Shown here: positions 16,215-23,855 of the stretch, piece by piece
Numbering within the stretch: the first letter of the stretch is position 1
Layout of the letters: each line of letters opens with the position of its first letter
Assembly: GCF_040649515.1 (NCBI RefSeq)
Contig: NZ_JBEZFP010000113.1
Span: forward strand, 1 to 31,241
DNA length: 31,241 nt
Direction of reading: 5' to 3'
Origin: Yinghuangia elevatio
Lineage (GTDB): Bacteria; Actinomycetota; Actinomycetes; Streptomycetales; Streptomycetaceae
The notes under the pieces: model-generated
The model's database searches: none
Seen by the model: only the letters and a program-made list of their open reading frames with translations
Told to the model about the DNA's origin: nothing
Made by a program: the position numbers and the translations under genes

Positions 16215-18023
16215 TCAGCCCCTGCCCGCCTGCTCGCGCGCGGCACTCAGCTCGTCGAGTCGGCGCAGCGCCTCGGCCGCCAGGGCGACGGCGACCCCGG
16301 GCCGTCGTGGGGCCTGGTCGCGCGACCGGCCCAACACCGCCGCGACGAGGTGCAGTTCGGCGTCGGTGGCGGCGGTCGGAGTGGCACGTGTCAACATCTC
16401 GTGCGCGAACAGGTGGTCGGCCTCCCGGATCATGTCGGCCGCCAGTTCGGCTAGGCGCCGGCTCGGCGCGAGGTCGGCGGAAATCCCCGCGGCGGCGACG
16501 ACCAGCACTTCTACGACACGCTCGGTCATCCGCCAGGACATCTCCGCGGGCGGCGCGATGAGGCCGGGGTAGACACGCGCGGGGGCGTCCCAAAGGCCCG
16601 CGGACGGCCCCGCGTCCAGGCGCCGCCCCCACACGTGGTCGCCGAGTTTGCCGGCGAGGGACAGCATGGCGTCACGGTGCTCGACGTTCCGGGTCAGCGC
16701 CGCGACTTGGAGAGTCCGCTTGAGCAGTACGGGCGCGAAGTCCGTGACCGCCCAGCCCAGCTCCGGCCCGTGGCGGTCGGTGCCGGGGAGGGGCGTGACC
16801 ATGCCGGGGTGGTGCAGGGCGACCGCGGGATCGCCGGGCAGGGCGCGCCGGGTGATCCGGGCTCGGCCGGCCAGTTCAGCCAACACCGCCACCAATGGGG
16901 CCAGTTCGTGCTGCGGCGGCAGTTCGTCCGGGTCGCCCTGCCGCATGAGGTTGTGGATGACGATGGAGGCCACGTGCAGTGTCCGGTAGTCGGAGTCGTC
17001 GCCGCCTCGCCACGGTATGTCCTGGAGGGGCCAGGCCGCGTCGCCGAACCGGGCCAGCGCGCTCCAATAGCGCTGCGCCAACTCCCAGCGCAGTAGCAGC
17101 TGTTGGGCCAGTGCGAGCTGTTCACGGTTGAGGAGCCCGGGCAGCAGCGTCTGCCGCGAGGAGAACAGGTCGACGATGCCGTCCATGGCGGCGACGGTGA
17201 AGTGCAGGGAGGGCTCGGGGTCGGCGTCGTGGTCGGGGCGACTGGGGGTCCTGACCCGGCCCCACGACCAGCCGCAGGAGAAGAGCATCGACTCGTCGTC
17301 CAGCCCCCGCAGCCCGTCTCCCGCGGTACTGAGGCCGCCGAGGCCGCCGCGGATGGGCTGGAGTTGCGCCAGCAGCTCGCGCAGGCGGCGCTGGTCCCGC
17401 GGCCCGTCGGGGAGCACGGCGGTCAGCAGCGTGCGGCCCTTGGCGGAGTCGGGGCTGAACACGTCGGCGACGAAGGACTCGCACAGGGCGTTCATGGCGT
17501 GTGTGAGCCGGGTGGACGCCGCGCCGCGCAGCACCGCGAGGCGTTCGAGGGTCGCTTCCGCGCGTACCCGCGACTCCCGTTCGCGGACGAAGGCGAGCAC
17601 CGACAAGGACAACGTGACCGCGATCGAGAAGGATTCGACGGTTTCCCATGCGTGCCGGGTCGGCGGTGGCGCGTCCGCCGGGTCGAGGACGCGCAGCGGA
17701 CCGCCCGAGAAGAGCGGCCGGCCCTCCTTGTCCGTGTACGCCGTGAAGTACTCGGCGCAGACCTCGGTCACCGTGTGCGGGATCCCCTTGTGGTCGCCGA
17801 GCGGCGCCAGTGCCGCGAGTACGTCCGGGCCCGTGGTGTCCGGGTCCGCGAAGCCGAGGCCGGGCATCCTCATCGCCGGGTAGAGCAGGCACACCAGTTG
17901 CTCGGCGTCACGCAGGGAGTCGTGGGAAGGCCAGGCGTCCGCATCGGGGGCACAGCGCCCGGCCATTCGGGCGGCGAGCACCTTCCACAGGTCGAGCAGC
18001 CGCCGCCTGGGCAGATTGGTCAC
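16215..18023 (-). CDS. SCO2524 family protein
   Basis: The 602-residue product is largely helical, with no signal peptide or clear transmembrane helix, so it is probably a large cytoplasmic scaffold or sensor. Visible conserved-looking stretches are an N-terminal RRRLLDLWKVLAARMAG, a central SLSVLAFVRERESRVRAEAT at about 140-160, SMLFSCGWSWGRVRTP near 250-265, and QLLLRWELAQRYWSALARFG near 330-350. I assign it to SCO2524 by position between SCO2523- and SCO2525-type genes and by its size; I see no catalytic motif. GTG at 18023 is preceded by GAGGA with about 9 nt spacing. It follows the methyltransferase gene by 72 nt and runs 5 nt before the P-loop gene. Confidence 0.75.
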   Translation of the reverse strand: MTNLPRRRLLDLWKVLAARMAGRCAPDADAWPSHDSLRDAEQLVCLLYPAMRMPGLGFADPDTTGPDVLAALAPLGDHKGIPHTVTEVCAEYFTAYTDKEGRPLFSGGPLRVLDPADAPPPTRHAWETVESFSIAVTLSLSVLAFVRERESRVRAEATLERLAVLRGAASTRLTHAMNALCESFVADVFSPDSAKGRTLLTAVLPDGPRDQRRLRELLAQLQPIRGGLGGLSTAGDGLRGLDDESMLFSCGWSWGRVRTPSRPDHDADPEPSLHFTVAAMDGIVDLFSSRQTLLPGLLNREQLALAQQLLLRWELAQRYWSALARFGDAAWPLQDIPWRGGDDSDYRTLHVASIVIHNLMRQGDPDELPPQHELAPLVAVLAELAGRARITRRALPGDPAVALHHPGMVTPLPGTDRHGPELGWAVTDFAPVLLKRTLQVAALTRNVEHRDAMLSLAGKLGDHVWGRRLDAGPSAGLWDAPARVYPGLIAPPAEMSWRMTERVVEVLVVAAAGISADLAPSRRLAELAADMIREADHLFAHEMLTRATPTAATDAELHLVAAVLGRSRDQAPRRPGVAVALAAEALRRLDELSAAREQAGRG

Positions 18024-18095
18024 GTACGCAAATCCTCGTTCCGGGTTTCTTCCGGGCCTTTCCCGGTGTTCTTGTGGCGTTCTCCGGGGCTCAGG

Positions 18096-18827
18096 TCACG
18101 TCACGCGGCCCCGGGCCAGCATCATCCCCGTGTAGCCGTCCCGCAGCGGCGTGTCGCCCATGTCGATCCGGGCCACGTCGAGCTCCGCCGCCAACGGCGT
18201 CAAAACCCGGGAGACCACGGCAGCGTCCACCGCGACCGCGGGGTAGTCGCGTCCTCCGACCACGTAGCCCTGGGAGTTCTCCATGAATCCGATGGCGAAC
18301 AGCGCGCCGGGGCGCAGCATTTCGCAGAAGCGGCACAGTGCGGTCCGGAATTCCTCCAGGGATGTGGAGAAGGACTCCGCGACGAAGAACATCGTGCCCA
18401 TGTCGTACGGGGCGGGCAGGTCCGGCCGGTCCAGCAGGTCGGCCTGCCGTACTTCCGCGCGCTTCGCCAGGGCCGCGCGCGGGTCGCCGATGCCCCGGTA
18501 TTCGTCGTGGACCGCCAGGACGTCCCAGAAGGCGTCCCAGGTCGGCGCGAACCCGGCCGTCTGGGCCCTGAGCCACGCAAGGTTCGACGACGAGTGTTCG
18601 AGGAGGGTGATCTCGTCGCAGAACGGCAGCATGGCCAGTGCGGGATACAGGTTCGCGCCGGATCCGACGTCGACCCCGCGTGCGCCGGCGCGCGGCTCGC
18701 AGTGGCGGAAGAACTCCCCGAGCAGTTCCAGGATCCGCCGGTCGGCGTCGGACAGGCGGGCGTAGTTGTGCGCGACGTAGTCGTCCGAGTTGAACGCGTC
18801 CCAGTCGTAGGCGGCGTTGGCGGGCAT
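18096..18827 (-). CDS. SCO2525 family SAM-dependent methyltransferase
   Basis: The 243-residue product has an N-terminal YDWDAFNSDDYVAHNYARL segment, like the Tyr-containing lid of NNMT/PNMT/TEMT-type small-molecule N-methyltransferases, followed by SAM motif I GVDVGSGANLYPALAML (about 50-66), an acidic residue at the end of strand 2 (ITLLEHSSSNLAWL), YDMGTMFFVAESFS (about 140-153) and LRPGALFAIGFMENSQGY (about 171-188). SCO2525 is the named family. The substrate is unknown; it could be a small molecule or a partner in this operon. The ATG at 18827 follows GGGAGA with 5 nt spacing. It is the second gene of the operon, 101 nt after the coupling-ATPase gene. Confidence 0.85.
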   Translation of the reverse strand: MPANAAYDWDAFNSDDYVAHNYARLSDADRRILELLGEFFRHCEPRAGARGVDVGSGANLYPALAMLPFCDEITLLEHSSSNLAWLRAQTAGFAPTWDAFWDVLAVHDEYRGIGDPRAALAKRAEVRQADLLDRPDLPAPYDMGTMFFVAESFSTSLEEFRTALCRFCEMLRPGALFAIGFMENSQGYVVGGRDYPAVAVDAAVVSRVLTPLAAELDVARIDMGDTPLRDGYTGMMLARGRVT

Positions 18828-18928
18828 GACATCTCCCAAAAGGCGGTTGGACGCGGTGCGGTGGCGCGCCGCGGGCGCGGGCAGGGCACGGCCTTCTCGG
18901 CCGGATGGCGGATGCGAAGCGGGCCGGC

Positions 18929-20569
18929 TTACGTCCCGGTCTCGGGGTGCGGCGCGTAGCGGGCGATCGAGTCGCGGATCCGGTCCGCGTACGGTCCCTC
19001 CCACCACGGGACGGTCCGCAGGAGGATCGGCGCGCTCCCGCCGACCTGCGCCCACGCCCGTCCGCGCGGCATGCTGCCGAGGACCGCCGCGTCGAGCACC
19101 GGCTCACTCCGGGAGGAGCGGGTGGCGGCCCGGGAGAAAGGGTCGAAGGCCGACCAGGAGACCTGGTGCGTCGCGGGCTCGAAGTCCGGGGACATGCCCG
19201 CCAGGTCGCCCAGGAATCCGGTGTCGGCCGAACCTCCGCCGTACACACGCACGTTGGCCGCGCCCCACATCGCGGCCATGCCCGTCTGCCCCCACACCGC
19301 GACGCCCTGTGCCCACGACTGCAGGATCGTCATCATGACGATGCCCCGGGAACCGTAGTGCGTGTAGAGCGACGGGAGTTCGGGCCACGGGCAGACGTTG
19401 GCGGCCTCGTCGAGCACGAAGACGGCCGGGACCGCCAGGCGTCCGCCGCTCGATTCGATCGCACGTCCCTCGAACTGGTACGCCAGCGCCGTGGTCAGCG
19501 TCAGGATGAGCGGCGCCGCGACCTTGTGGGTCTCCTCGGACAGCAGGTAGATCGTGCCGTTGTCGTGCGCGCCGAAGTCCGTGTGCCGGAACTGCGGGCG
19601 CGGTCGGCCTTCGCCCGGCGTCACCCACCGCGCGATTTCGGGTGCGGTGAGCGGCGCGGCGATCTGGGACGCCACCCCGTACACCCCGGCCCGCTGCGTG
19701 ACGGGACCGGCCGAGACCGCCTCCACGGACGCGGCGACCACGTCGTGCCCCGCGTCCCGCAGGATGCGGGCGGGCGTGTCGTCGGTGGGGCGCCGCAGCC
19801 ACGTCAGGACCGCCGTGACGGGCAGTCCGGCCTCGGACGCGGCGAGGAGCACGGCGGCGAACAGGTCCTGCCCCGCGGGCTCGAAGTAGCCGTCGCTGCG
19901 CACGTGCGCCCCGCGGTTGGCCCCGGCGAAGAGGGACGCGGCGATGGTGGCACGGACCACCGAGCTGCCGACGAACGTCAGCGGGTCCCACCACCAGGAG
20001 GCGGGTTCGTTCGCCTGGTTCTGCGGGTCGAAGACCCAGACGGGGCCGCGGCGTTCGCGCACTCCGCGGGTGGCGTCGACGATGTCGCGCTTGTTCGACG
20101 TCACGACCACGGCGCCGGGCGCCTCCACCACCGCGGGGATCGCCCGGGTCGTGGTCTTCCCGGTACGCGGCCCCCAGATGTCCATGTGCATGTCCTCCCA
20201 CGACGCCCACACGTCGCGGCCGCCGCGTACCGAGCGCCCGATGCGGACTCCGGGCACCGAGGTCCGCGCGCCGAGGCGTGCGGCCGCCGCCGCGGCTCCC
20301 CGCGCCGAGGCGGCGGGGAGATCCCGCGGCCCCGCGAGGTGGCGCGCGGTGCGGTCGATCGTCGGCCGGCGCCGTCGGCGGCGTACGAGCACCAGGGCGC
20401 ACACCGCGGTGGGCGTGCCGATCGCGGCCACCGCCGTCACCGCCGCCGGAACGCCGAACCGCCAGGCCACGGTCGCGATCACGCCCACCAGGCCCACCGA
20501 CGCGAGGAGGGCCAGGACGGCGGTCGACCCGTACGGCGAGGGGCCGCGCCGCCGCAACGTCGCCGGCAC
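18929..20569 (-). CDS. VirD4/TraG-type coupling ATPase, orphan copy
   Basis: The 546-residue product has two transmembrane helices at about 15-35 and 41-62, a basic RRRRRR cluster, and a FtsK/VirD4-type ATPase domain: Walker A GPRTGKTT (133-140, Lys138), TSNKRDIV, Walker B FVLDEA (384-389) and ILQSWAQ (about 415-421), the last two in the TraM-recognition half of coupling proteins. Such proteins pump DNA or protein to a type IV secretion channel. Here no relaxase, VirB4 or pilus gene is nearby, and the partners are SCO2521-2525-type genes, so its cargo may be different. GTG at 20569 has a weak ribosome binding site but lies 1 nt after the stop of a 23-codon upstream ORF with a strong one, implying coupled translation. 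Upstream codons in its own frame look non-coding. Confidence 0.85.
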   Translation of the reverse strand: MPATLRRRGPSPYGSTAVLALLASVGLVGVIATVAWRFGVPAAVTAVAAIGTPTAVCALVLVRRRRRRPTIDRTARHLAGPRDLPAASARGAAAAAARLGARTSVPGVRIGRSVRGGRDVWASWEDMHMDIWGPRTGKTTTRAIPAVVEAPGAVVVTSNKRDIVDATRGVRERRGPVWVFDPQNQANEPASWWWDPLTFVGSSVVRATIAASLFAGANRGAHVRSDGYFEPAGQDLFAAVLLAASEAGLPVTAVLTWLRRPTDDTPARILRDAGHDVVAASVEAVSAGPVTQRAGVYGVASQIAAPLTAPEIARWVTPGEGRPRPQFRHTDFGAHDNGTIYLLSEETHKVAAPLILTLTTALAYQFEGRAIESSGGRLAVPAVFVLDEAANVCPWPELPSLYTHYGSRGIVMMTILQSWAQGVAVWGQTGMAAMWGAANVRVYGGGSADTGFLGDLAGMSPDFEPATHQVSWSAFDPFSRAATRSSRSEPVLDAAVLGSMPRGRAWAQVGGSAPILLRTVPWWEGPYADRIRDSIARYAPHPETGT

Positions 20570-20570
20570 G

Positions 20571-20642
20571 TCAGACGCCGATCCGAGTGCCGGAGACGGG
20601 CGTTCGGGCGGCCGGGCCGACTGCGGCCGTGGTTGTGCGCAT
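20571..20642 (-). CDS. 23-codon upstream ORF of the coupling-ATPase gene
   Basis: The ATG at 20642 is preceded by GAAGGGGA (plus-strand 20648-20655) with 5 nt spacing, the best ribosome binding site in this operon. It opens a 23-residue ORF rich in Thr/Ala/Pro (MRTTTAAVGPAARTPVSG...) that stops at 20571, one nucleotide before the GTG of the ATPase. It is either a leader peptide used for reinitiation or the original N-terminus separated by a frameshift. Confidence 0.5.
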   Translation of the reverse strand: MRTTTAAVGPAARTPVSGTRIGV

Positions 20643-20834
20643 GTGCGTCCCCTTCGTTGTCGCGGGACGCGGCACCGCCCACAGGTCTCACGACGGCCGA
20701 ATCCCGCCGCCAATGCTGGGGACGTGCCGAGCCACGAGTTGGCCAGAAGCGCACGGGGACTGTGCGATTTGCACGCGGCGCGCGGGGGATCCGCGGCCAC
20801 GGGACACCCTCGGCGCTCACTGACCTTTCTGCCG

Positions 20835-20870
20835 CGTCCGGTGACCTTCGGTCCTCGGCATCACCGGACG
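20835..20870. promoter_or_regulatory. 10-bp inverted repeat, possible operator
   Basis: CGTCCGGTGA (20835-20844) and TCACCGGACG (20861-20870) are a perfect inverted repeat around 16 nt. It sits about 190 bp upstream of the first ORF of the minus-strand operon and about 280 bp before the ECF promoter, so a regulator-binding site or a terminator blocking readthrough are both possible. Confidence 0.4.
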
Positions 20871-21151
20871 TCGACGGCCGCCTCCGGCACGACAGAAGGG
20901 CCGCAGCCGTGATCCGTCCGCCGGTCCCGGTCACCGCCGCCACGCCGCGGCCGCCTCGTCCGGAGCCGGCGCCTGACACCGCCAGGCGCCACACGCTCCG
21001 CCGGGCACTCCTCCGGCCGGTGATCCGACCCGAGCGCGTTCTCCCGCAGGTTCCGCGGCCGCCACGCCGTCTCGCCCCGCGGATACCGCGAGTCGAGCGC
21101 ACCGCCGACGGGCCGGCCGCCAAATGCCCTGAAGATTTTTCCCGTACGGAG

Positions 21152-21177
21152 GGAACCTCCTCGCGAGTCGCGCGTCT
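21152..21177 (+). promoter_or_regulatory. ECF-type promoter for the LPXTG gene
   Basis: GGAAC (21152-21156) and CGTCT (21173-21177) are separated by 16 bp, matching the -35/-10 pattern common to ECF sigma factors. The predicted start would give a leader of about 45 nt before the TTG start at 21231. The ECF sigma gene at 21908 is the nearest candidate to use it. Confidence 0.55.
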
Positions 21178-21230
21178 GGACCCCCGTACTGCGTGTCCCG
21201 CGCGGTACGGAACCTGTGAGGAGCCCGGAC

Positions 21231-21701
21231 TTGTCCCATCCCCTTCGCGGTCGTCCCGACCGGCGCGGCCGTGCGCGCGTCGGCGCGGCGAGCGTCCTCT
21301 TGTCGGCCTGCGCGGTCCTGACCACGGGCGCGGGTGCCGCCTACGCGACGAGCACGCCTGCCCCGGTCCCCAGCCCGTCGGTGCCGGCGACCCCGTCGGC
21401 GTCCCCGACGGTCGCTCCGCCGACCGACATGACACCGGCCCCGAGTGCGCCGCCCACTCTGACGCAGAAGCCCACCCTCCCGCCCGCGCCTCCGGGTGCG
21501 TCGGCGGCGAAGCCGACACCGGTGCCAACCGCCGTGACGCCTTCCGGGTCGCCGAGCGCCCCGACCGTGCCGGCGGAACTGCCGCGCACCGGATCCGGGA
21601 CCTCGCCTCTCGTGTACGGCGGCGCGGGTGCCGCGTTCCTCGTCGTCGGCACGGGCGGGATCTTCCTGGCCACGCGCGGGCGCAGGCAGTCCACCGCCTG
21701 A
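21231..21701 (+). CDS. Small LPXTG-anchored, Pro/Thr/Ser-rich surface protein
   Basis: The 156-residue product has an Arg-rich n-region, hydrophobic core at about 18-34 and a signal-peptidase site after AYA (about 39), then about 75 residues of almost pure Pro/Ala/Ser/Thr, the sortase motif LPRTG (117-121), a hydrophobic helix (about 127-147) and an RGRR tail. Sortase would link it to the cell wall; no globular domain is left after processing, so it is a spacer or glycosylated stalk. TTG at 21231 is preferred because GAGGAG (21218-21223) is 7 nt before it; a GTG at 21216 overlaps that site. LSAC at 24-27 resembles a lipobox, so lipidation is an alternative. It is followed by a strong terminator and then an ECF sigma factor. 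Confidence 0.78.
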   Translation: MSHPLRGRPDRRGRARVGAASVLLSACAVLTTGAGAAYATSTPAPVPSPSVPATPSASPTVAPPTDMTPAPSAPPTLTQKPTLPPAPPGASAAKPTPVPTAVTPSGSPSAPTVPAELPRTGSGTSPLVYGGAGAAFLVVGTGGIFLATRGRRQSTA

Positions 21702-21764
21702 CGTCTTCAGGACAGTTGCCCGAGGGCTATGTGACGTGACGCCGGCCGGACGTCCGTCTCGACG

Positions 21765-21800
21765 CCGCGGGACGCGCGCCACCCGGTGCGCGTCCCGCGG
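21765..21800 (+). terminator. Strong hairpin terminator, 13-bp perfect stem
   Basis: CCGCGGGACGCGC (21765-21777) pairs perfectly with GCGCGTCCCGCGG (21788-21800) around a 10-nt loop. It lies between the LPXTG gene and the ECF sigma gene, so these probably form separate transcription units despite being on the same strand. Confidence 0.65.
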
Positions 21801-21907
21801 TGCAACCAGGTGCGCGGTCCCACACGTACGACGTACGCGGCAGGTCCTCGGAAGCGGACCGCCCCGGACGGGACCGCCACCGCCCCCTTTGGTCCATCGA
21901 GGAGCGT

Positions 21908-22588
21908 ATGACCACGGAGAACACGCTGTCGCTACCGTTCGGCCCAACGCGCCGGCCGATTCTCCGGCGGCCGTCCCGTACGCGCGCCCAGGACCTGGCC
22001 GGCGTGCTCCTGCGCATGGGCCGCGAACTGGCCGACCGCCACGAGGACCTTCGCCCACCGGCCGACGACCTGCCTTCCGGCGTCACCGCCGCGCCGCCCG
22101 GCGGGCTCACCATCACCGACCTCTACCACGGCCACCGGGTCGAACTCGTGCGCCTGGCGGCGCTGCTCGTCGACGACGTCGACGCGGCGCAGGACATCGT
22201 GCAGGACACCTTCGCGGCGACGTACCGCCGGTACGGGGCGCGGATGACCGGCGTGGACGACCCGCTACGCTACCTCCGCAGAGGCGTCGTCAACGGCAGC
22301 CGCTCGCTGCTGCGCCGCCGCCGCACCGCGCGTGCCTGGGTGCCGCCGCAGCTGCCGCCCGCGCCGTCCCCCGAAGAGGACGCGGTACGCGCCGAGTCGG
22401 ACCGGGAACTCCGGGCGGCCCTGGACCGATTGCGGCCCCGGCAGCGCGAGGTGCTGGTGCTGCGCTACTTCGCGGGGCTGAGCGAAGCGGACATCGCGCG
22501 CACGCTCCGTGTTCCGCAGGGCACCGTCAAGTCCACCGCGAACCGCGCGCTCAAGGCGCTGCACCGGATGCTGGAGCCAACCCGATGA
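21908..22588 (+). CDS. ECF-type RNA polymerase sigma factor
   Basis: The 226-residue product has an unusual N-terminal extension of about 65 residues rich in Arg and Pro, then region 2 at about 70-140 with DLYHGHRVELVRLAALLVDD and AQDIVQDTFAATYRRYG, a Pro-rich linker, and region 4 at about 163-222 with LRPRQREVLVLRYFAGLSEA, then RVPQGTVKSTANRALKAL as the recognition helix. The order and spacing fit ECF sigma factors. The ATG at 21908 is preceded by GAGGAG with 3 nt spacing. Its stop overlaps the start of the next gene (ATGA), whose product is a single-pass membrane protein likely to control it. The promoter at 21152-21177 is a possible target. No copy of that promoter is seen directly upstream of this gene. 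Confidence 0.92.
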   Translation: MTTENTLSLPFGPTRRPILRRPSRTRAQDLAGVLLRMGRELADRHEDLRPPADDLPSGVTAAPPGGLTITDLYHGHRVELVRLAALLVDDVDAAQDIVQDTFAATYRRYGARMTGVDDPLRYLRRGVVNGSRSLLRRRRTARAWVPPQLPPAPSPEEDAVRAESDRELRAALDRLRPRQREVLVLRYFAGLSEADIARTLRVPQGTVKSTANRALKALHRMLEPTR

Positions 22589-23208
22589 CGTCGGACCGTG
22601 AACTGCGCGCGCTGGAAGACCGGGTACGCACGCACCTGCAGCAGCGGGCCGCGGGCATCACCGTGGACACGCTGCGTCCCGCCCAACCGCCGGTGCCGCC
22701 GCCCGGTGGCGCGCGGCGCCTTCAGGGGTGGCGAAGGCCCGTTCTGCGGCTGGCGGTTCCGCTGGCCGTCGGAGCGGCCACGGGACTTGCGGTCCTCGTG
22801 TGGGCGGTCCTCGCACCCGATCCGGGAGCGGCGACCGATCCGGTGCCGGTTCCGCCGGCGGGGGTTGGGCAGGACCCGACACGGTCGCAGTCTCCGGCGC
22901 CCGCATCGACTCCCGCGCCCACGCCGACGCCGACGCCGACGTCCAAACCCGAGGGGCCGGGCATCCCGTCGCCAAGTGTCCCGCCCGGCCTGCCGCCTGC
23001 CATCTCTCCGACGGCCGCAACACCCGCCGCGTCAATCGCGTCCCCATCCGACGCGCCGCCGGCGAAGCCGCTGTACCCCGGGGATCAGCCGTCGACCCGG
23101 CCCACCCAGACGGCGACCACACCCGGGCCGACATCGGTCCCCTCGACGCCACCCGTTCCGCAGCGCCCGCCGGGCACAAGTGCCCCGCCCACGACGGTGA
23201 CTTCCTGA
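22585..23208 (+). CDS. Membrane partner of the ECF sigma factor, Pro/Ser/Thr-rich
   Basis: The 207-residue product has about 50 cytoplasmic residues, a transmembrane helix at about 53-77, and a long extracytoplasmic tail of about 130 residues made of Pro, Ser, Thr and Ala, including a PTPTPTPT run. It overlaps the sigma gene by ATGA, the standard sign of a sigma and anti-sigma pair; no zinc anti-sigma motif is visible, so the role rests on context. The disordered tail could span the cell wall and sense its state, and it resembles in composition the LPXTG protein encoded upstream. The cytoplasmic part (ELRALEDRVRTHLQQRAAGI) is a predicted amphipathic helix that could contact the sigma factor. 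Confidence 0.75.
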   Translation: MTSDRELRALEDRVRTHLQQRAAGITVDTLRPAQPPVPPPGGARRLQGWRRPVLRLAVPLAVGAATGLAVLVWAVLAPDPGAATDPVPVPPAGVGQDPTRSQSPAPASTPAPTPTPTPTSKPEGPGIPSPSVPPGLPPAISPTAATPAASIASPSDAPPAKPLYPGDQPSTRPTQTATTPGPTSVPSTPPVPQRPPGTSAPPTTVTS

Positions 23209-23224
23209 TCTCAGATGTCAGATC

Positions 23225-23773
23225 TCAGATCTCGGGCAGGGAAGGGTCCGGCACCCAGGGAGCCGTGGCGGTGACGGACCAGCGCTCGTGGTCACGCCAG
23301 GCACCGTCGATGAAGAGGTAGGCGGGCGAGAGGCCCTCGTACCGGAACCCCAGGCGTTCGACCAGGCGCAGGGACGCCTTGTTGCCGGGCTGGACGTTGG
23401 CCTCCAACCGGTGGAGACGCAGGTCGTTGAAGGCGTGGTGCAGGACGGCGGTCAGTCCTTCGGCCATGTACCCCTGCCCCGCGGACGGGGCGAACGCCGC
23501 ATAGCCGACGGACGCCCCCTGGTAGCGCCCCCGGATGATCGAATTGATGTTCACCGTGCCGGCCGCCGCACCCGTCTCCCGGACGCGGATCAGGTAGCCC
23601 CGGTTGGTGCCGTCCTCGAAGCGCCGCATCCAGGTCCGGAACTCCTCGGCGGTCGCGGGTAGTTGCATCCACGGCCGATGGAGGTCGGCGCTGGCCCGCA
23701 CGAGGGAGCAGAACTCGTCCTGGTCCGCGAGGGTGAGCGGGTGCAGTTCGACCCGTGACGACGTATTGGACAT
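23225..23773 (-). CDS. GNAT family (RimJ/RimL-like) N-acetyltransferase
   Basis: The 182-residue product shows the RimJ/RimL order: ELHPLTLADQDEFCSLV at the start, a central strand with GTVNINSIIRG and ASVGYAAFAP, the acetyl-CoA loop SAGQGYMAEGLTAVL, LRLHRLEANVQPGNKASLRL and LVERLGFRYEGLSPAYLFIDG at the end. It should transfer an acetyl group from acetyl-CoA to an amine, possibly a protein N-terminus or a small molecule. I prefer the ATG at 23773: TAGCAT (23781-23786) ends 7 nt before it, giving a leaderless promoter; an in-frame ATG at 23782 overlaps that hexamer. It converges on the sigma/membrane gene pair and diverges from the nitroreductase gene. Confidence 0.88.
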   Translation of the reverse strand: MSNTSSRVELHPLTLADQDEFCSLVRASADLHRPWMQLPATAEEFRTWMRRFEDGTNRGYLIRVRETGAAAGTVNINSIIRGRYQGASVGYAAFAPSAGQGYMAEGLTAVLHHAFNDLRLHRLEANVQPGNKASLRLVERLGFRYEGLSPAYLFIDGAWRDHERWSVTATAPWVPDPSLPEI

Positions 23774-23855
23774 GCCGCCCATGCTAGATCGTGTCCGCGG
23801 GGACGCGCGGGGGCCGTCGAACGCTTGTTCCGCCGCGAGGTAGGGTCACGGAGGC

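Larger units (their letters stand above)
20643..21230. other. Divergent intergenic region, 588 nt, no convincing gene
   Basis: It separates the six-gene minus-strand operon from the plus-strand LPXTG gene and must hold both promoters. Long ORFs crossing it translate to Arg/Pro-rich sequence without family features. It contains the inverted repeat at 20835-20870, two TGACCTT copies (20821-20827 and 20842-20848), and the ECF-type promoter at 21152-21177. I could not identify the promoter of the operon with confidence. Confidence 0.6.

Noticed and set aside
13146..20642. Integrative conjugative element
   Set aside because: A coupling-type ATPase is present, but there is no integrase, relaxase, replication initiator, VirB4 or attachment repeat in the window, and the neighbours are chromosomally conserved Streptomyces families.
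18905..21739. 944-codon plus-strand ORF opposite the coupling ATPase
   Set aside because: The translation is Arg/Gly/His-rich without any family motif, and the minus strand holds a gene with clear Walker motifs. It is a shadow frame of high-GC coding DNA.
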